From contig NZ_CDBJ01000062.1 of the NCBI RefSeq assembly GCF_000820045.1, forward strand, positions 1-64,000: a stretch of 64,000 bases of DNA, written 5' to 3'. Positions 44,120 through 53,026 of this stretch are shown here, piece after piece (positions within the stretch are counted from its first letter, which is position 1; every line of letters starts with the position of its first letter). The notes beneath the pieces were generated by a model. It had not been told where the DNA came from. It was given only the letters and a program-made list of their open reading frames with translations, and made no database searches. The position numbers were made by a program, and so were the translations under genes. The stretch is from Aeromonas rivuli. GTDB lineage: Bacteria; Pseudomonadota; Gammaproteobacteria; Enterobacterales; Aeromonadaceae.

Positions 44120-45508
44120 TCATGTCGCCCGACACCAGCGGTTGCGTCCCGTCTGTTTGGCCCGATAGAGCGCCAGATCGGCGTCGGCCAGCAGCTCACT
44201 CAGGCTCTCCCCTGGAGAGGCCTGCCGCAAGCCGCCGCTGATGGTGACCCGCATTGCCTGCACCAGGGGACGATCTGCGACCCCCTGGATCAGGCGATCG
44301 GCCTGCTCCGCCAGCTCGCTCTCCCCTCCCGGCGGGAGCAAGACGGCAAACTCCTCGCCGCCCATGCGCCCGAGCAGGGCCCGGGGTGGCAGTAATCCCT
44401 CGAGTCGTTGGCAAAGCTGCACCAACACGGTATCCCCCGTGGGATGACCGTGTTCATCATTGATCTTCTTGAAGAAATCAACATCGAGCAGCAACAGGGC
44501 TCCACCTTCACGCTCCAGACGTTGCTCGGTCGCCTCGCTGAAGGCGCCGCGATTGAGCACCCCGGTCAGATGATCATGACTCGCCACTTGCTGCAGGCGG
44601 GCGAACAGCTGATCCCGCTCGGCCACGGCGCAGGCCGTGGTGATGGCACTCAGGGCCAGTATGGAGATACCGGTACGAAAGGAGTAAACGGTGGCCGCGT
44701 CCTTGCTCCACTGATGCAGCAGCTGGTCATCGAGCACGGTGAACATATAGAGGGAGGCGGCGCAGGTGGCCAGACAGGTAAAGAAGCGGTTGCCAGAGAG
44801 GGCCAGCCAGATGAGGGCGGGCACCGGCAACACCAGCAGACCGGGGCCCCCCAGATGCTTGTCGAGCAGCAGGATCAACAGCAAGAAGAGCAATGCCGGA
44901 ACAAGATAGCGGCGGTCGCGCCACATCTCCTGGCGACATTGCCGCCAGGAGCCTGGCAACGTCAACAGGCTGGGTAATAACACCGAGAAGTTAATCAGCT
45001 CGGCCAAATACCACATGATGGTGCTCTTCCAGCCGGTCGAACTGCCCAGCCAGACCACGGCGGCGCCGCCACACAGAGCCCCGGCCAGGATGGCGGGTTG
45101 GCAATGGAGCATCAGTCTGGGGATCGCCGTGGCGCTGATCAGGCCTTCGGGACCCCACCCCTGACGACGCAGGCTGAGCCAGGCGATGGCGACGGTGAGA
45201 ATATTGGCGCCGTTGAGCAGCAGACTCTTGCGCCAGGGGGTGCCATAACAGGCATCGACCAGCAGGAAGCCAAGCAGCGCCACCAGCAGATGCACCAGCC
45301 CAGCCCTGGGATAGTAACGCAGCAAGATGCCAACCAGGGCGGCATTGGCGGGCCAGAGCAGGGAGAAGCTGCTGCCACCGCGCGCGGCCACCCCGATCCA
45401 GGTGAGCAGGGCACTGATCAGCAGCAGGCACATCAGGGCAGCAAACTCGCGGCCTAGACGTGATCCAGTCTGGAGTGAGGGGCTGGCCGGCCCGGGATCA
45501 ATAGACAA
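44120..45508 (-). CDS. MASE1-type membrane diguanylate cyclase (GGDEF)
   Basis: The protein has an N-terminal integral-membrane sensor of about eight helices resembling MASE1 (with FSLLWPANAALVGILL and WYLAELINFSVLLPSLL) and a C-terminal GGDEF domain. The active-site loop reads RMGGEEFAVLL, and HDHLTGVLNRGAF and LDVDFFKKINDEHGHPTGD mark the start of the domain. It should make c-di-GMP in response to an unknown signal. No early ATG exists. I chose the TTG at 45508 preceded by AGGGAG (462 residues); a TTG at 45592 would add 28. Confidence 0.85.
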   Translation of the reverse strand: MSIDPGPASPSLQTGSRLGREFAALMCLLLISALLTWIGVAARGGSSFSLLWPANAALVGILLRYYPRAGLVHLLVALLGFLLVDACYGTPWRKSLLLNGANILTVAIAWLSLRRQGWGPEGLISATAIPRLMLHCQPAILAGALCGGAAVVWLGSSTGWKSTIMWYLAELINFSVLLPSLLTLPGSWRQCRQEMWRDRRYLVPALLFLLLILLLDKHLGGPGLLVLPVPALIWLALSGNRFFTCLATCAASLYMFTVLDDQLLHQWSKDAATVYSFRTGISILALSAITTACAVAERDQLFARLQQVASHDHLTGVLNRGAFSEATEQRLEREGGALLLLDVDFFKKINDEHGHPTGDTVLVQLCQRLEGLLPPRALLGRMGGEEFAVLLPPGGESELAEQADRLIQGVADRPLVQAMRVTISGGLRQASPGESLSELLADADLALYRAKQTGRNRWCRAT

Positions 45509-45758
45509 GAGGATCTCCCTGCGTGGCAAATGAGCCTCGATACTAAGGGAGTGAGCGCCCGACGCCAAGCCAAGAGTGGTTTGGTGTTGCAATAGAACAG
45601 TATTAATACCGCAAAACCGAACTCTATTTCGATTTTTGTCTATAACTAAGAATTATTTGTTGTTTTGCCATCTAAATCCGAAGGGATAGCATCCTTCCAA
45701 CCCAAATGGCGCCGCGCTCTGCGACGCTGTCATCCCAGGATCCCAGTTGGAGGTGCTC

Positions 45759-46985
45759 ATGGTATTGCTTTCCCCCCTGTGTGACTCACGTCATGCTTCC
45801 AACGCAGTGCTCTCCCCTGCGCCCCGGCCAGTCAATGACTCATCCGCGCCCATTGCGCCAACCAGCAGTCTGCCCACCCTGGATTACGGCCAGTTGTTGC
45901 CGGGATCCCCGCACCGGGACCAGGCCCTCATGGCGCTGCGCCGGGCGGCGCGCGACCCCGGCTTCTTCTATCTGGAGAACACCGGGCTGGATCTGGGCCA
46001 GCAGACCGAGCTACTGGCCCTGGCAGCCCGGCTCTTTGCCCTGAGCGATGCCCAGAAGCAAGAGGTGCAGATGGTGCACTCCCCCCACTTTCGCGGCTAC
46101 AACCGGGTGGGGGTCGAGCTGACCCGGGCCCGCCCGGACTGGCGTGAGCAGTTCGACATCATGGCCGAAGAGCCCTGCCTGCCCGATGCCCTGTTGCACC
46201 ACCCCTGGCAAGGATTACAGGGCCCCAACCTGTGGCCCTCCGCTCTGCCCGAACTCAGGGGGGCCCTGCTGGGCTGGCAGGCGCAGTTGACCCTGATTGG
46301 ATTGACCCTGATCCGCGCCTTCGCAGAAGCCCTGGCGCAACCGGCCGATGCCTTCGATGAGAGCTTGAGCCCGCTCCCCTATCGCCATACCAAGCTCATC
46401 CACTACCCGGGACGGGACGAGGATGACGGTCAGGGGGTGGGTGCCCACAAGGATCCCGGCTACCTCACGCTCCTGCTGCAAGATAGTCACGGCGGACTCG
46501 AGGTCCTGACCGAACAGGGGTGGACACCGGCGCCCCCCCGAGCGGGAGCCTTGCTGGTCAATATCGGTGAACTGCTGGAACTCGCCTCGAACGGTTACCT
46601 TAAGGCCACCCTGCATCGGGTGGTCAGCCCGCCCCCGGGGGTGTCGCGCCTCTCCTGTGCCTTCTTCATGGCGGCCCGGCTCGATGCCGCTGTGCCCTTG
46701 CTGACGCTGCCCCCTCCCTCGCGGCCGAGGCGACAGGGCTCCAGAGCGATCCGGACAACCCGCTCTTTTATCAGGTGGGGGAGAACGTGCTCAAGGGACG
46801 ACTGCGCTCCCACCCGGATGTGGCGGCCCGCCACTATGCCACCCCACCGGCCCGGGAGCCCCAGCGGCGAACGCCCGCATAACCGGCCCCCTTATCCCCT
46901 TATGGCGATCGGTCGCCACAAGGACACCCCATTCACCCTGCGCAGCCGCGCCCAGGGCTATAAGAGGCCAGCCCACTGGCCATGA
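45759..46985 (+). CDS. 2-oxoglutarate/Fe(II)-dependent oxygenase (isopenicillin N synthase-like), frameshifted near the 3' end
   Basis: The N-terminal and core regions fit the isopenicillin N synthase-like oxygenases: DYGQLLPGSPHRDQALMALRRAARDPGFFYLEN-type start (read in part), iron ligands His and Asp in GAHKDPGY, distal His in ATLHRVVSPP and the oxoglutarate Arg in SRLSCAFF. After LLTLPPP the frame changes to low-complexity Arg-rich sequence. The expected tail (SLAAEATGLQSDPDNPLFYQ, VLKGRLRSHPDVAARHYA) continues in another frame to a stop at 46882. One extra C in the C5 run at 46710-46714 would restore it. ATG 45759 has GGAGG upstream. Confidence 0.8.
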   Translation: MVLLSPLCDSRHASNAVLSPAPRPVNDSSAPIAPTSSLPTLDYGQLLPGSPHRDQALMALRRAARDPGFFYLENTGLDLGQQTELLALAARLFALSDAQKQEVQMVHSPHFRGYNRVGVELTRARPDWREQFDIMAEEPCLPDALLHHPWQGLQGPNLWPSALPELRGALLGWQAQLTLIGLTLIRAFAEALAQPADAFDESLSPLPYRHTKLIHYPGRDEDDGQGVGAHKDPGYLTLLLQDSHGGLEVLTEQGWTPAPPRAGALLVNIGELLELASNGYLKATLHRVVSPPPGVSRLSCAFFMAARLDAAVPLLTLPPPSRPRRQGSRAIRTTRSFIRWGRTCSRDDCAPTRMWRPATMPPHRPGSPSGERPHNRPPYPLMAIGRHKDTPFTLRSRAQGYKRPAHWP

Positions 46986-46992
46986 CGGAGAG

Positions 46993-48159
46993 ATGATGAA
47001 ATTCAAGACCATGAGCGTACACAGCGGCCAACGGCTCGATCCCCAGACCGGCGCCCTGACGACCCCGCTCTATCAGAGCAGCACCTTCAGCTATTTCACG
47101 GCCCAGGCTGGCAAGGAGCGGTTCGCCGGGCAAGCGCCAGGCTACATCTACAGCCGCTTCGCCAACCCCACCACCGCCGAGCTGGAGGTGAAACTCGCCG
47201 CCCTTGAGGGTGCTGACGAGGCATTGGTGGTCGCGAGCGGCATGGCGGCGGTGAGCGCCATTCTCTATGCCCTGGCCGACAGCGGGGACGAGGTGGCCTA
47301 TGTCGGTCCCCTCTATGGTGGCACCGAGGCCTTCCTCAAGCAGACCTTCAGCCGCGCGGGTATCCGCATCACCGGCTATGACAGCGACCGGGATCTGCTG
47401 GCCAATATCCACCCGGGCACCAAGTTGGTACTGTTCGAAACCCTGACCAATCCCACCCTCAAGCTGGTGGATCCCCGCATTGTGGTCGACGCCGCGCGCA
47501 GGGTCGGTGCCCTCACCGTCTGCGACAACACCTTCCTCACCCCCTATCTGCTGCGCCCCCTTGAACTGGGTATCGACATCGTCATGCACAGCGGCACCAA
47601 GTATCTCGGCGGCCACGGCGACATCATCGCCGGGGTGGTGGCCGCCCGCCACGAACTGATGGCACGCATCCGCACCGTGGCACTCAAGCACCTGGGCTCC
47701 CCCATCGGCCCCCAGGAGGCTTACTTGCTGCAACGGGGGGTCAAGACCCTGCCCCTGCGCCTGGATGCGCACCTGCACAACGCCCAGCGGGTGGCCCAGT
47801 TCCTGGCCGCGCACCCTGGCGTCAAGAAGGTGATCTATCCGGGCCTCGCCGATCATCCCGGCCATGGGGTGCTGGGAGAGATCGCCACAGGTTACGGCGC
47901 CATGATCAGCATAGAGCTGGAGGGGGGCTTCCCCCGCTGTGCCCGCCTGCTCGATCAGTTGCAGCTCTTCGTGCAGGCGGTGAGTCTGGGGGATCTGGAG
48001 AGCCTGGCCTGTCACCCGGCCAGCACGACTCATGCCGCCATGGATGAGACCAGCCGAGTGGCCGCCGGGGTCAACGATGACCTGATCCGGCTGAGCATAG
48101 GGGTCGAGGATGCCGATGACTTGATTGCCGACCTGGCCGCGGCCCTGGCCCACACGTGA
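46993..48159 (+). CDS. PLP-dependent trans-sulfuration enzyme (methionine gamma-lyase-like)
   Basis: The 388-residue protein belongs to the Cys/Met metabolism PLP family: YSRFANPTTAELEVKLAALEGADEA, ETLTNPTLKLVD, the PLP lysine in MHSGTKYLGGHGDI (Lys203) and QAVSLGDLESLACHPASTTHA. It would cleave or replace the gamma substituent of methionine, cystathionine or homoserine esters. The Cys that marks classical methionine gamma-lyases (LYGC) is Gly here (LYGG, 107-110), so the exact reaction is open. CGGAGAG precedes the ATG. Confidence 0.85.
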   Translation: MMKFKTMSVHSGQRLDPQTGALTTPLYQSSTFSYFTAQAGKERFAGQAPGYIYSRFANPTTAELEVKLAALEGADEALVVASGMAAVSAILYALADSGDEVAYVGPLYGGTEAFLKQTFSRAGIRITGYDSDRDLLANIHPGTKLVLFETLTNPTLKLVDPRIVVDAARRVGALTVCDNTFLTPYLLRPLELGIDIVMHSGTKYLGGHGDIIAGVVAARHELMARIRTVALKHLGSPIGPQEAYLLQRGVKTLPLRLDAHLHNAQRVAQFLAAHPGVKKVIYPGLADHPGHGVLGEIATGYGAMISIELEGGFPRCARLLDQLQLFVQAVSLGDLESLACHPASTTHAAMDETSRVAAGVNDDLIRLSIGVEDADDLIADLAAALAHT

Positions 48160-48174
48160 ACTTGAACTTGAACT
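48157..48174 (+). repeat. Three copies of TGAACT at the gene end
   Basis: The hexamer TGAACT is repeated three times starting at the stop codon, giving three in-frame TGA codons in a row separated by ACT. Confidence 0.9.
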
Positions 48175-48203
48175 TGGCGTCATGATGGCCAGCCACAGAT
48201 AGC

Positions 48204-48236
48204 AGAAGGGAAGGCAGCTGCCTTCCCTTCTTGTTT
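48204..48236. terminator. Terminator after the trans-sulfuration enzyme gene
   Basis: AGAAGGGAAGGCAG / CTGCCTTCCCTTCT, a 14-bp arm palindrome followed by TGTTT. Confidence 0.8.
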
Positions 48237-48295
48237 CGAGCACGCTAGCTCAACGGCTCTCGCGTTTCATCCAGAGAGCCGGTGGCTGCCATCCC

Positions 48296-49411
48296 TTAGC
48301 CACGGGCCAGCAGGATGCGTAGCATGCGGCGCAGCGGCTCGGCGGCGCCCCACAGCAGCTGATCACCGACCGTGAAGGCGGCCAGGTATTCCGGGCCCAT
48401 GTTGAGCTTGCGCAGGCGGCCAACCGGTATGTTGAGGGTGCCGGTCACCGCGGCCGGGGTCAGCTCGCGGGCGCTGATGTCGCGCTCGTTGGGGATCACC
48501 TTGACCCAGTCATTGTGGCTGGCCAACAGGGCTTCAATCTCGGCCAGCGGCACATCTTTCTTGAGCTTGATGGTGAAGGCCTGGCTGTGGCAGCGCAGGG
48601 CGCCAATGCGCACGCACAGACCGTCGACGGGCACCGGGGCCGCCTCGATGCCGAGGATCTTGTTGGTCTCGGCCTGACCCTTCCACTCTTCCCGGCTCTG
48701 GCCGTTGTCGAGTCTGGTGTCTATCCAGGGGATCAGGCTGCCAGCCAGGGGCACACCGAAGTTGTCCACCGGCAAGTCGCCGGAGCGGGTCTTCTCGGTG
48801 ACCTTGCGCTCGATATCCAGAATGGCGGAAGCGGGATCCGCCAGCTCGACCGCCACTTCATCACGCAACATCCCCATCTGGGTGATCAGCTCGCGCATGT
48901 GACGGGCACCGCCACCCGAGGCTGCCTGGTAGGTCGCCACGCTCACCCACTCCACCAGATCGGCCTTGAACAGACCGCCCAGGGCCAGCAACATCAGGCT
49001 GACGGTGCAGTTGCCGCCGACGAAGGTCTTGGTGCCGGCCTCCAGCGCCTGGGCTATCACATCGCCATTGACCGGATCCAGGATGATGACGGCCTCTTCT
49101 TCCATGCGCAGGGAGGAGGCGGCATCAATCCAGTACCCCTGCCAACCGGCGGCTTTCAGGCGCGGATAGACATCCTTGGTGTAGTCGCCGCCCTGGGCCG
49201 TGATGATGATCTCCTGCTCGGCCAGCGCCGCTATGTTGAAGGCATCCTGGAGCAGACCGGCATCGACGCCGAAGTTGGGGGCGGCCTCACCGGCCTGGGA
49301 GGTGGTGAAGAAGGTGGGTTGAATGTGCGCAAAATCCTGCTCTTCCTGCATTCGACTCATCAGGACAGAGCCCACCATGCCACGCCAACCGACCAAACCT
49401 ACTTTTTTCAT
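48296..49411 (-). CDS. asd: Aspartate-semialdehyde dehydrogenase Asd
   Basis: The 371-residue enzyme makes L-aspartate 4-semialdehyde for lysine, threonine, methionine and diaminopimelate synthesis. Signatures are [43 protein letters not shown] with the catalytic Cys, [16 protein letters not shown] and [16 protein letters not shown] with the catalytic His. Length and motifs fit the Gram-negative long form. Monocistronic; its leader shares the gap with gdx. Confidence 0.97.
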   Translation of the reverse strand: MKKVGLVGWRGMVGSVLMSRMQEEQDFAHIQPTFFTTSQAGEAAPNFGVDAGLLQDAFNIAALAEQEIIITAQGGDYTKDVYPRLKAAGWQGYWIDAASSLRMEEEAVIILDPVNGDVIAQALEAGTKTFVGGNCTVSLMLLALGGLFKADLVEWVSVATYQAASGGGARHMRELITQMGMLRDEVAVELADPASAILDIERKVTEKTRSGDLPVDNFGVPLAGSLIPWIDTRLDNGQSREEWKGQAETNKILGIEAAPVPVDGLCVRIGALRCHSQAFTIKLKKDVPLAEIEALLASHNDWVKVIPNERDISARELTPAAVTGTLNIPVGRLRKLNMGPEYLAAFTVGDQLLWGAAEPLRRMLRILLARG

Positions 49412-49699
49412 AATGTCCTACCCTGGATAACGACTTGATAGTGCGGAGCCTCTATCGTTCCGACCCGGGAGGCGTTCGCCTCCTGACGCCACGGTGGCGC
49501 CATATAGATCCTGAACAGATAAAATTCTGCTGCGAAAAATGTGTCTATCCACATTACGGATTGTGGCGAGGGACGCAAGTCGATTTGCGCAATATTCCCT
49601 GCCGTTTGCTGCAATATCAAGCGATGAGGCCCGGGGAGGCGCCTCTCCTTGGCAAGCGCGATCCGGCTCTGGCAATATGAGTCCCAACGGCCATCGCGC
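49412..49699. other. Intergenic region between asd and the gdx riboswitch
   Basis: No gene is seen; it carries the divergent promoters. A short stretch near 49440-49475 on the minus strand (AGAGGCTCCGCACTATC then AAGT) recalls the start of a lysine riboswitch, but only about 30 bases remain before asd. Confidence 0.4.
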
Positions 49700-49750
49700 C
49701 CGGCGGGGACGACCCCGCTGCCTGACCGCTGGCAGGGACGACCCTGCCCC
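49700..49750 (+). promoter_or_regulatory. Guanidine-II (mini-ykkC) riboswitch upstream of gdx
   Basis: Two nearly identical hairpins, GCGGGG-ACGA-CCCCGC without the loop overlap at 49703-49718 and GCAGGG-ACGA-CCCTGC at 49732-49747, both show the GGGACGACCC loop (ACGR) that defines mini-ykkC. They are separated by 13 nt and end just before gdx. In the known class guanidine binding to the paired loops exposes the ribosome binding site and switches on the exporter. Confidence 0.9.
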
Positions 49751-49768
49751 CTGATGGATACCCCTTTT

Positions 49769-50083
49769 ATGCCCTGGATATTGCTGCTCATCGCCGGTCT
49801 GTTCGAGGTCGCCTGGGCCATTGGCCTCAAATACACCGACGGCTTCAGCCGCCCCCTTCCTACCTTGCTGACCCTCGCCGCCATGGGGGTGAGCGTCTTG
49901 TTGCTGGCCCTGGCGGTCAGGCACCTGCCCCTTGGCACCGCCTACGCCGTCTGGACCGGCATAGGCGCAGTCGGCACAGTGCTGATGGGGATCTGGCTGT
50001 TTGGCGAGCCCGCCACGGCGGCGCGACTGTTCTGCCTGGCGCTCATCATCGGCGGCATACTGGGTCTCAAGGCCATCGGCTAA
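49769..50083 (+). CDS. gdx: Guanidinium exporter Gdx (SugE, SMR family)
   Basis: The 104-residue protein has four transmembrane helices. It starts [28 protein letters not shown] with the essential Glu in helix 1 and contains [25 protein letters not shown], the Gdx-type signature. It exchanges guanidinium for protons as an antiparallel dimer. ATG at 49769 aligns with the family start; an in-frame ATG at 49754 would add five residues next to the riboswitch. The upstream guanidine-II riboswitch supports the substrate. Confidence 0.93.
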   Translation: MPWILLLIAGLFEVAWAIGLKYTDGFSRPLPTLLTLAAMGVSVLLLALAVRHLPLGTAYAVWTGIGAVGTVLMGIWLFGEPATAARLFCLALIIGGILGLKAIG

Positions 50084-50793
50084 CTGGCCCTCCTCTGGGT
50101 CCCGGATTGGCAGCCAATCAGCGCTTTCTCTATCCGGGCCCCTGGCATCATCTCCAGCAAGCCGGCGATCAGCCGATCGCCGGCCTCCTGCAAGGCAGCC
50201 AGCGGCATCTCCGGCAGACTCTCCAGAATGAACCACATCTGCTCAGACTCCACACTGAGTCGGGTTCTGACACCCTGCCGCCAATTCCAGCGGCGACAGG
50301 TCACCCCCTTGTCGTCCCGCCAGACGACCTCCCCCGGCTCGGGTGTTTCCTGCGCAGGCAACCCCCCTTTCATGGTGTCAAACCGTTCGCTGCCATCGGC
50401 AATCACCAGACGGGGCACCCCCTCATAGGCCACCAGATTTTCCCCTCCGACCGGAATGGCATACTCGATGCTAATGGCGTTGTAGAGATCGACGATAGGA
50501 TCGATGCTAGGCAGTGTCCCCTCCCGCAGCACTCTCTTTCGCAGGGCTTCTGCCGAGCAAGGGGTGCGTTGTGGTTTGGCACCGAACCGCCTGAACACCT
50601 CGGCCCACGCCGACAGATGAGCGTGCGCCCAGGGCGCACCTCCCGCCGCGACGGACTGGCAGGCCCGCTTTAATGCCTGGGCACCCACGCTCATATCGGT
50701 GATGGCGGCCGCATCGACCTGGATGCTGAGGGCTCTGAAGCCGGGCGCCAGCGTGGTGATGTCAGACCCCACTCGCGGTGTCATGGATGGCAT
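50080..50793 (-). CDS. B3/4 (PheRS beta-like) domain protein
   Basis: The 237-residue protein contains the B3/4 domain seen in the phenylalanyl-tRNA synthetase beta subunit: [65 protein letters not shown] and [21 protein letters not shown]. Stand-alone forms are thought to edit mischarged tRNA or bind nucleic acid, unproven here. ATG at 50793 with GGGAG upstream. It overlaps the convergent gdx by 4 bp. Confidence 0.88.
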   Translation of the reverse strand: MPSMTPRVGSDITTLAPGFRALSIQVDAAAITDMSVGAQALKRACQSVAAGGAPWAHAHLSAWAEVFRRFGAKPQRTPCSAEALRKRVLREGTLPSIDPIVDLYNAISIEYAIPVGGENLVAYEGVPRLVIADGSERFDTMKGGLPAQETPEPGEVVWRDDKGVTCRRWNWRQGVRTRLSVESEQMWFILESLPEMPLAALQEAGDRLIAGLLEMMPGARIEKALIGCQSGTQRRAS

Positions 50794-51148
50794 AGGGACT
50801 CCCAATTCGTGATCAACGGCCGAGCCGATAGAGGAATAGTGAAGGCGAACAACTTGTCGCAGCAGCAATGGGCGCTATCACGCCCTGTTCACCCGGCAAA
50901 ACGTGGCAGCATGATGCGCAACGGCCAGACATAATGAAATCTACTTTTTCTTAATATCATTAAGAATTTCTAATGATGGTCAGGCAGGCTCGCACTTGTC
51001 GCTCGCCACAACAGGCGCAACACCCTTGTCCACTCCCCTTTCAGGCACTGAAAAGAGCGCGGACAGCGCCATTGTCTAGGCCGCATCTCTTGCGACTCAT
51101 GCTATTATCTGCGACCAAACATGAGCCAATAAAAATCAGGATATCGTG
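50794..51148. other. Intergenic region upstream of ycaO with a 19-bp palindrome
   Basis: No gene is seen. A perfect inverted repeat with 8-bp arms and a 3-bp centre (TTCTTAAT-ATC-ATTAAGAA) lies at 50948-50966 in an AT-rich patch. An extended -10 element TGCTATTAT at 51100-51108 is the likely ycaO promoter. Confidence 0.5.
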
Positions 51149-52909
51149 ATGACAGACCACACTTTTATTCCCGGCAAGGACGCGGCGCTGGAAGACTCCA
51201 TCGAGCGCTTCCAGACCAAATTGCAGGCCCTGGGGTTTGATATTGAAGAGGCCTCCTGGCTCAACCCCGTGCCCAATGTCTGGTCCGTGCACATCCGGGA
51301 CAAGGAGTGCGCTCTTTGCTTTACCAACGGTAAAGGGGCCAGCAAGAAGGCGGCCCTGGCCTCGGCGCTTGGCGAGTACTTCGAGCGTCTCTCCACCAAC
51401 TACTTCTTCGCCGACTTCTATCTGGGCCAGCAAATCGCCGATGGCGACTTCGTGCACTACCCCAACGAGAAGTGGTTCCCCATCGAGGGCGATCACTTCC
51501 CGGCGGGTCTGCTCGACGACTTCACCCGTCACTTCTACAACCCGGAAGGGGAAGTGACCGCCGACATGCTGGTGGACCTGCAATCCAACAACGAGGAGCG
51601 CGGCATCGTCGCCCTGCCGTTCGAGCGCCAGTCCGATCATCAGACCGTTTATATTCCGATGAACATCATCGGCAACCTCTATGTCTCCAACGGCATGAGC
51701 GCCGGCAACACCAAGACCGAGGCCCGCACCCAGGGGCTGTCCGAGGTGTTCGAGCGTCACGTGAAAAACAAAATTATCGCCGAGGCCATCAGTCTGCCGG
51801 AGATCCCGGCGGAGGTGATCGCCCGTTACCCCGGCATTGCGGCCTCCATCGCCGCCCTTGAGGCCGAAGGCTACCCCATCTACAGCTTCGATGCCTCCCT
51901 GGGCGGTCGCTATCCGGTCATCTGCGTGGTGCTGCTCAACCCGCGTAACGGCACCAGCTTCGCCTCCTTCGGTGCCCACCCGCGCTTCGAAGTCGCGTTC
52001 GAGCGTACCGTCACCGAGCTGCTGCAAGGCCGTGGCCTGAAGGATCTGGATGTCTTCGTCGCTCCCTCCTTTGATAACGAGCAGGTGGCGGATCACCACA
52101 ATCTGGAGACCCACTTCATCGACTCTTCCGGTCTCATCAACTGGGATCTGTTCAAAGAGGAGTCAGACTTCGAGTTCGCCGACTGGGATTTCCGGGGCAC
52201 CTCCCAGCAGGAGTTCGATCACCTGATCGGCATCTTCCACGAGCTGGAGCAGCCGGTCTACATCGCCGACTACGAGCACCTGGACGTCTACGCCTGCCGC
52301 ATCCTGGTACCCGGCATGTCCGACATCTACCCGGCCGAAGACTTGCTGCTGGCCAACAACAACATGGGCGCCAACCTGCGGGAAGTGATCCTGGCCCTGC
52401 CGTCCCTGACGTGGGACGCCGAGCAGTACATGGCTTTCTACGATCAGCTGGAAGAGGAAGGTCACGACGAGCGTACCCGGGTGCGCGAGCTGCTTGGCAT
52501 CGCTGCCGCCAAGGGCACCGCCCTGCACACCCTGCGCATCGGTGAACTCAAGGCCATGCTGGCCCTGGCCGCAGGCGAATTGGAGACGGCGCTGGATCTC
52601 ATCAACTGGACCATGGAGTACAACCAGTCGGTGTTCAGCCCTGAACGTGCCAACTACTACCGCGCCCTCAAGAGCTGCGTCGAGCTGTTCCTGGACCAGG
52701 AACGCGAGCCCGAGCAGTACAGAGCCGTGTTCACCCGCATGTATGGCGAACAGGCATTGGCACAGGCGTGGGCCCATGCCAGCGGCGAGGCTCGCTTCCA
52801 CGGGTTGGAGCCAGCCGATGAGTCCCTCAGCCAGTTCCCGCTGCACCAGAAACTGCTGGCAGCCTATGAGAAGCTGCAAAAAGCCAAGCGCAACGCCAAC
52901 TGGCAGTGA
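51149..52909 (+). CDS. ycaO: YcaO-type accessory factor for ribosomal protein S12 methylthiotransferase
   Basis: The protein (586 residues from ATG 51149; GTG 51146 is the alternative) has the YcaO ATP-binding domain: CFTNGKGASKKAALASALGEYFERLSTNYF, GMSAGNTKTEARTQGLSEVFERHVKNKII and an FEVAFERTVTELLQGRGL segment. A C-terminal TPR-like region follows about residue 430. E. coli YcaO aids RimO-dependent beta-methylthiolation of S12. It stands alone; no peptide-precursor or cyclisation gene that would suggest azoline peptide synthesis is nearby. Confidence 0.93.
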   Translation: MTDHTFIPGKDAALEDSIERFQTKLQALGFDIEEASWLNPVPNVWSVHIRDKECALCFTNGKGASKKAALASALGEYFERLSTNYFFADFYLGQQIADGDFVHYPNEKWFPIEGDHFPAGLLDDFTRHFYNPEGEVTADMLVDLQSNNEERGIVALPFERQSDHQTVYIPMNIIGNLYVSNGMSAGNTKTEARTQGLSEVFERHVKNKIIAEAISLPEIPAEVIARYPGIAASIAALEAEGYPIYSFDASLGGRYPVICVVLLNPRNGTSFASFGAHPRFEVAFERTVTELLQGRGLKDLDVFVAPSFDNEQVADHHNLETHFIDSSGLINWDLFKEESDFEFADWDFRGTSQQEFDHLIGIFHELEQPVYIADYEHLDVYACRILVPGMSDIYPAEDLLLANNNMGANLREVILALPSLTWDAEQYMAFYDQLEEEGHDERTRVRELLGIAAAKGTALHTLRIGELKAMLALAAGELETALDLINWTMEYNQSVFSPERANYYRALKSCVELFLDQEREPEQYRAVFTRMYGEQALAQAWAHASGEARFHGLEPADESLSQFPLHQKLLAAYEKLQKAKRNANWQ

Positions 52910-52928
52910 GTGCTGCGCCGCAGTCATC

Positions 52929-52959
52929 AAAAACCGGGCCCACGTGGCCCGGTTTTTTT
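52929..52959. terminator. Terminator of ycaO
   Basis: AAAAACCGGGCC-CACGT-GGCCCGGTTTTT, 20 bp after the ycaO stop and facing the convergent DedA gene. Confidence 0.9.
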
Positions 52960-53026
52960 ATGTCATGAAGGGTCAAGTCACCCAGGCCGCAGCGGCCCTA
53001 TCCTCACCCCTTGCTGACTGCACCGC

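Noticed and set aside
49412..49475. Lysine riboswitch in the asd leader
   Set aside because: An AGAGGC...AAGT stretch recalls its first conserved block, but only about 30 nt separate it from the asd start, too short for the rest of the aptamer.
51149..52909. YcaO as part of an azoline-peptide (RiPP) cluster
   Set aside because: The C-terminal TPR-like region and overall sequence fit the E. coli-type S12 accessory YcaO, and no precursor, dehydrogenase or transporter gene is adjacent.
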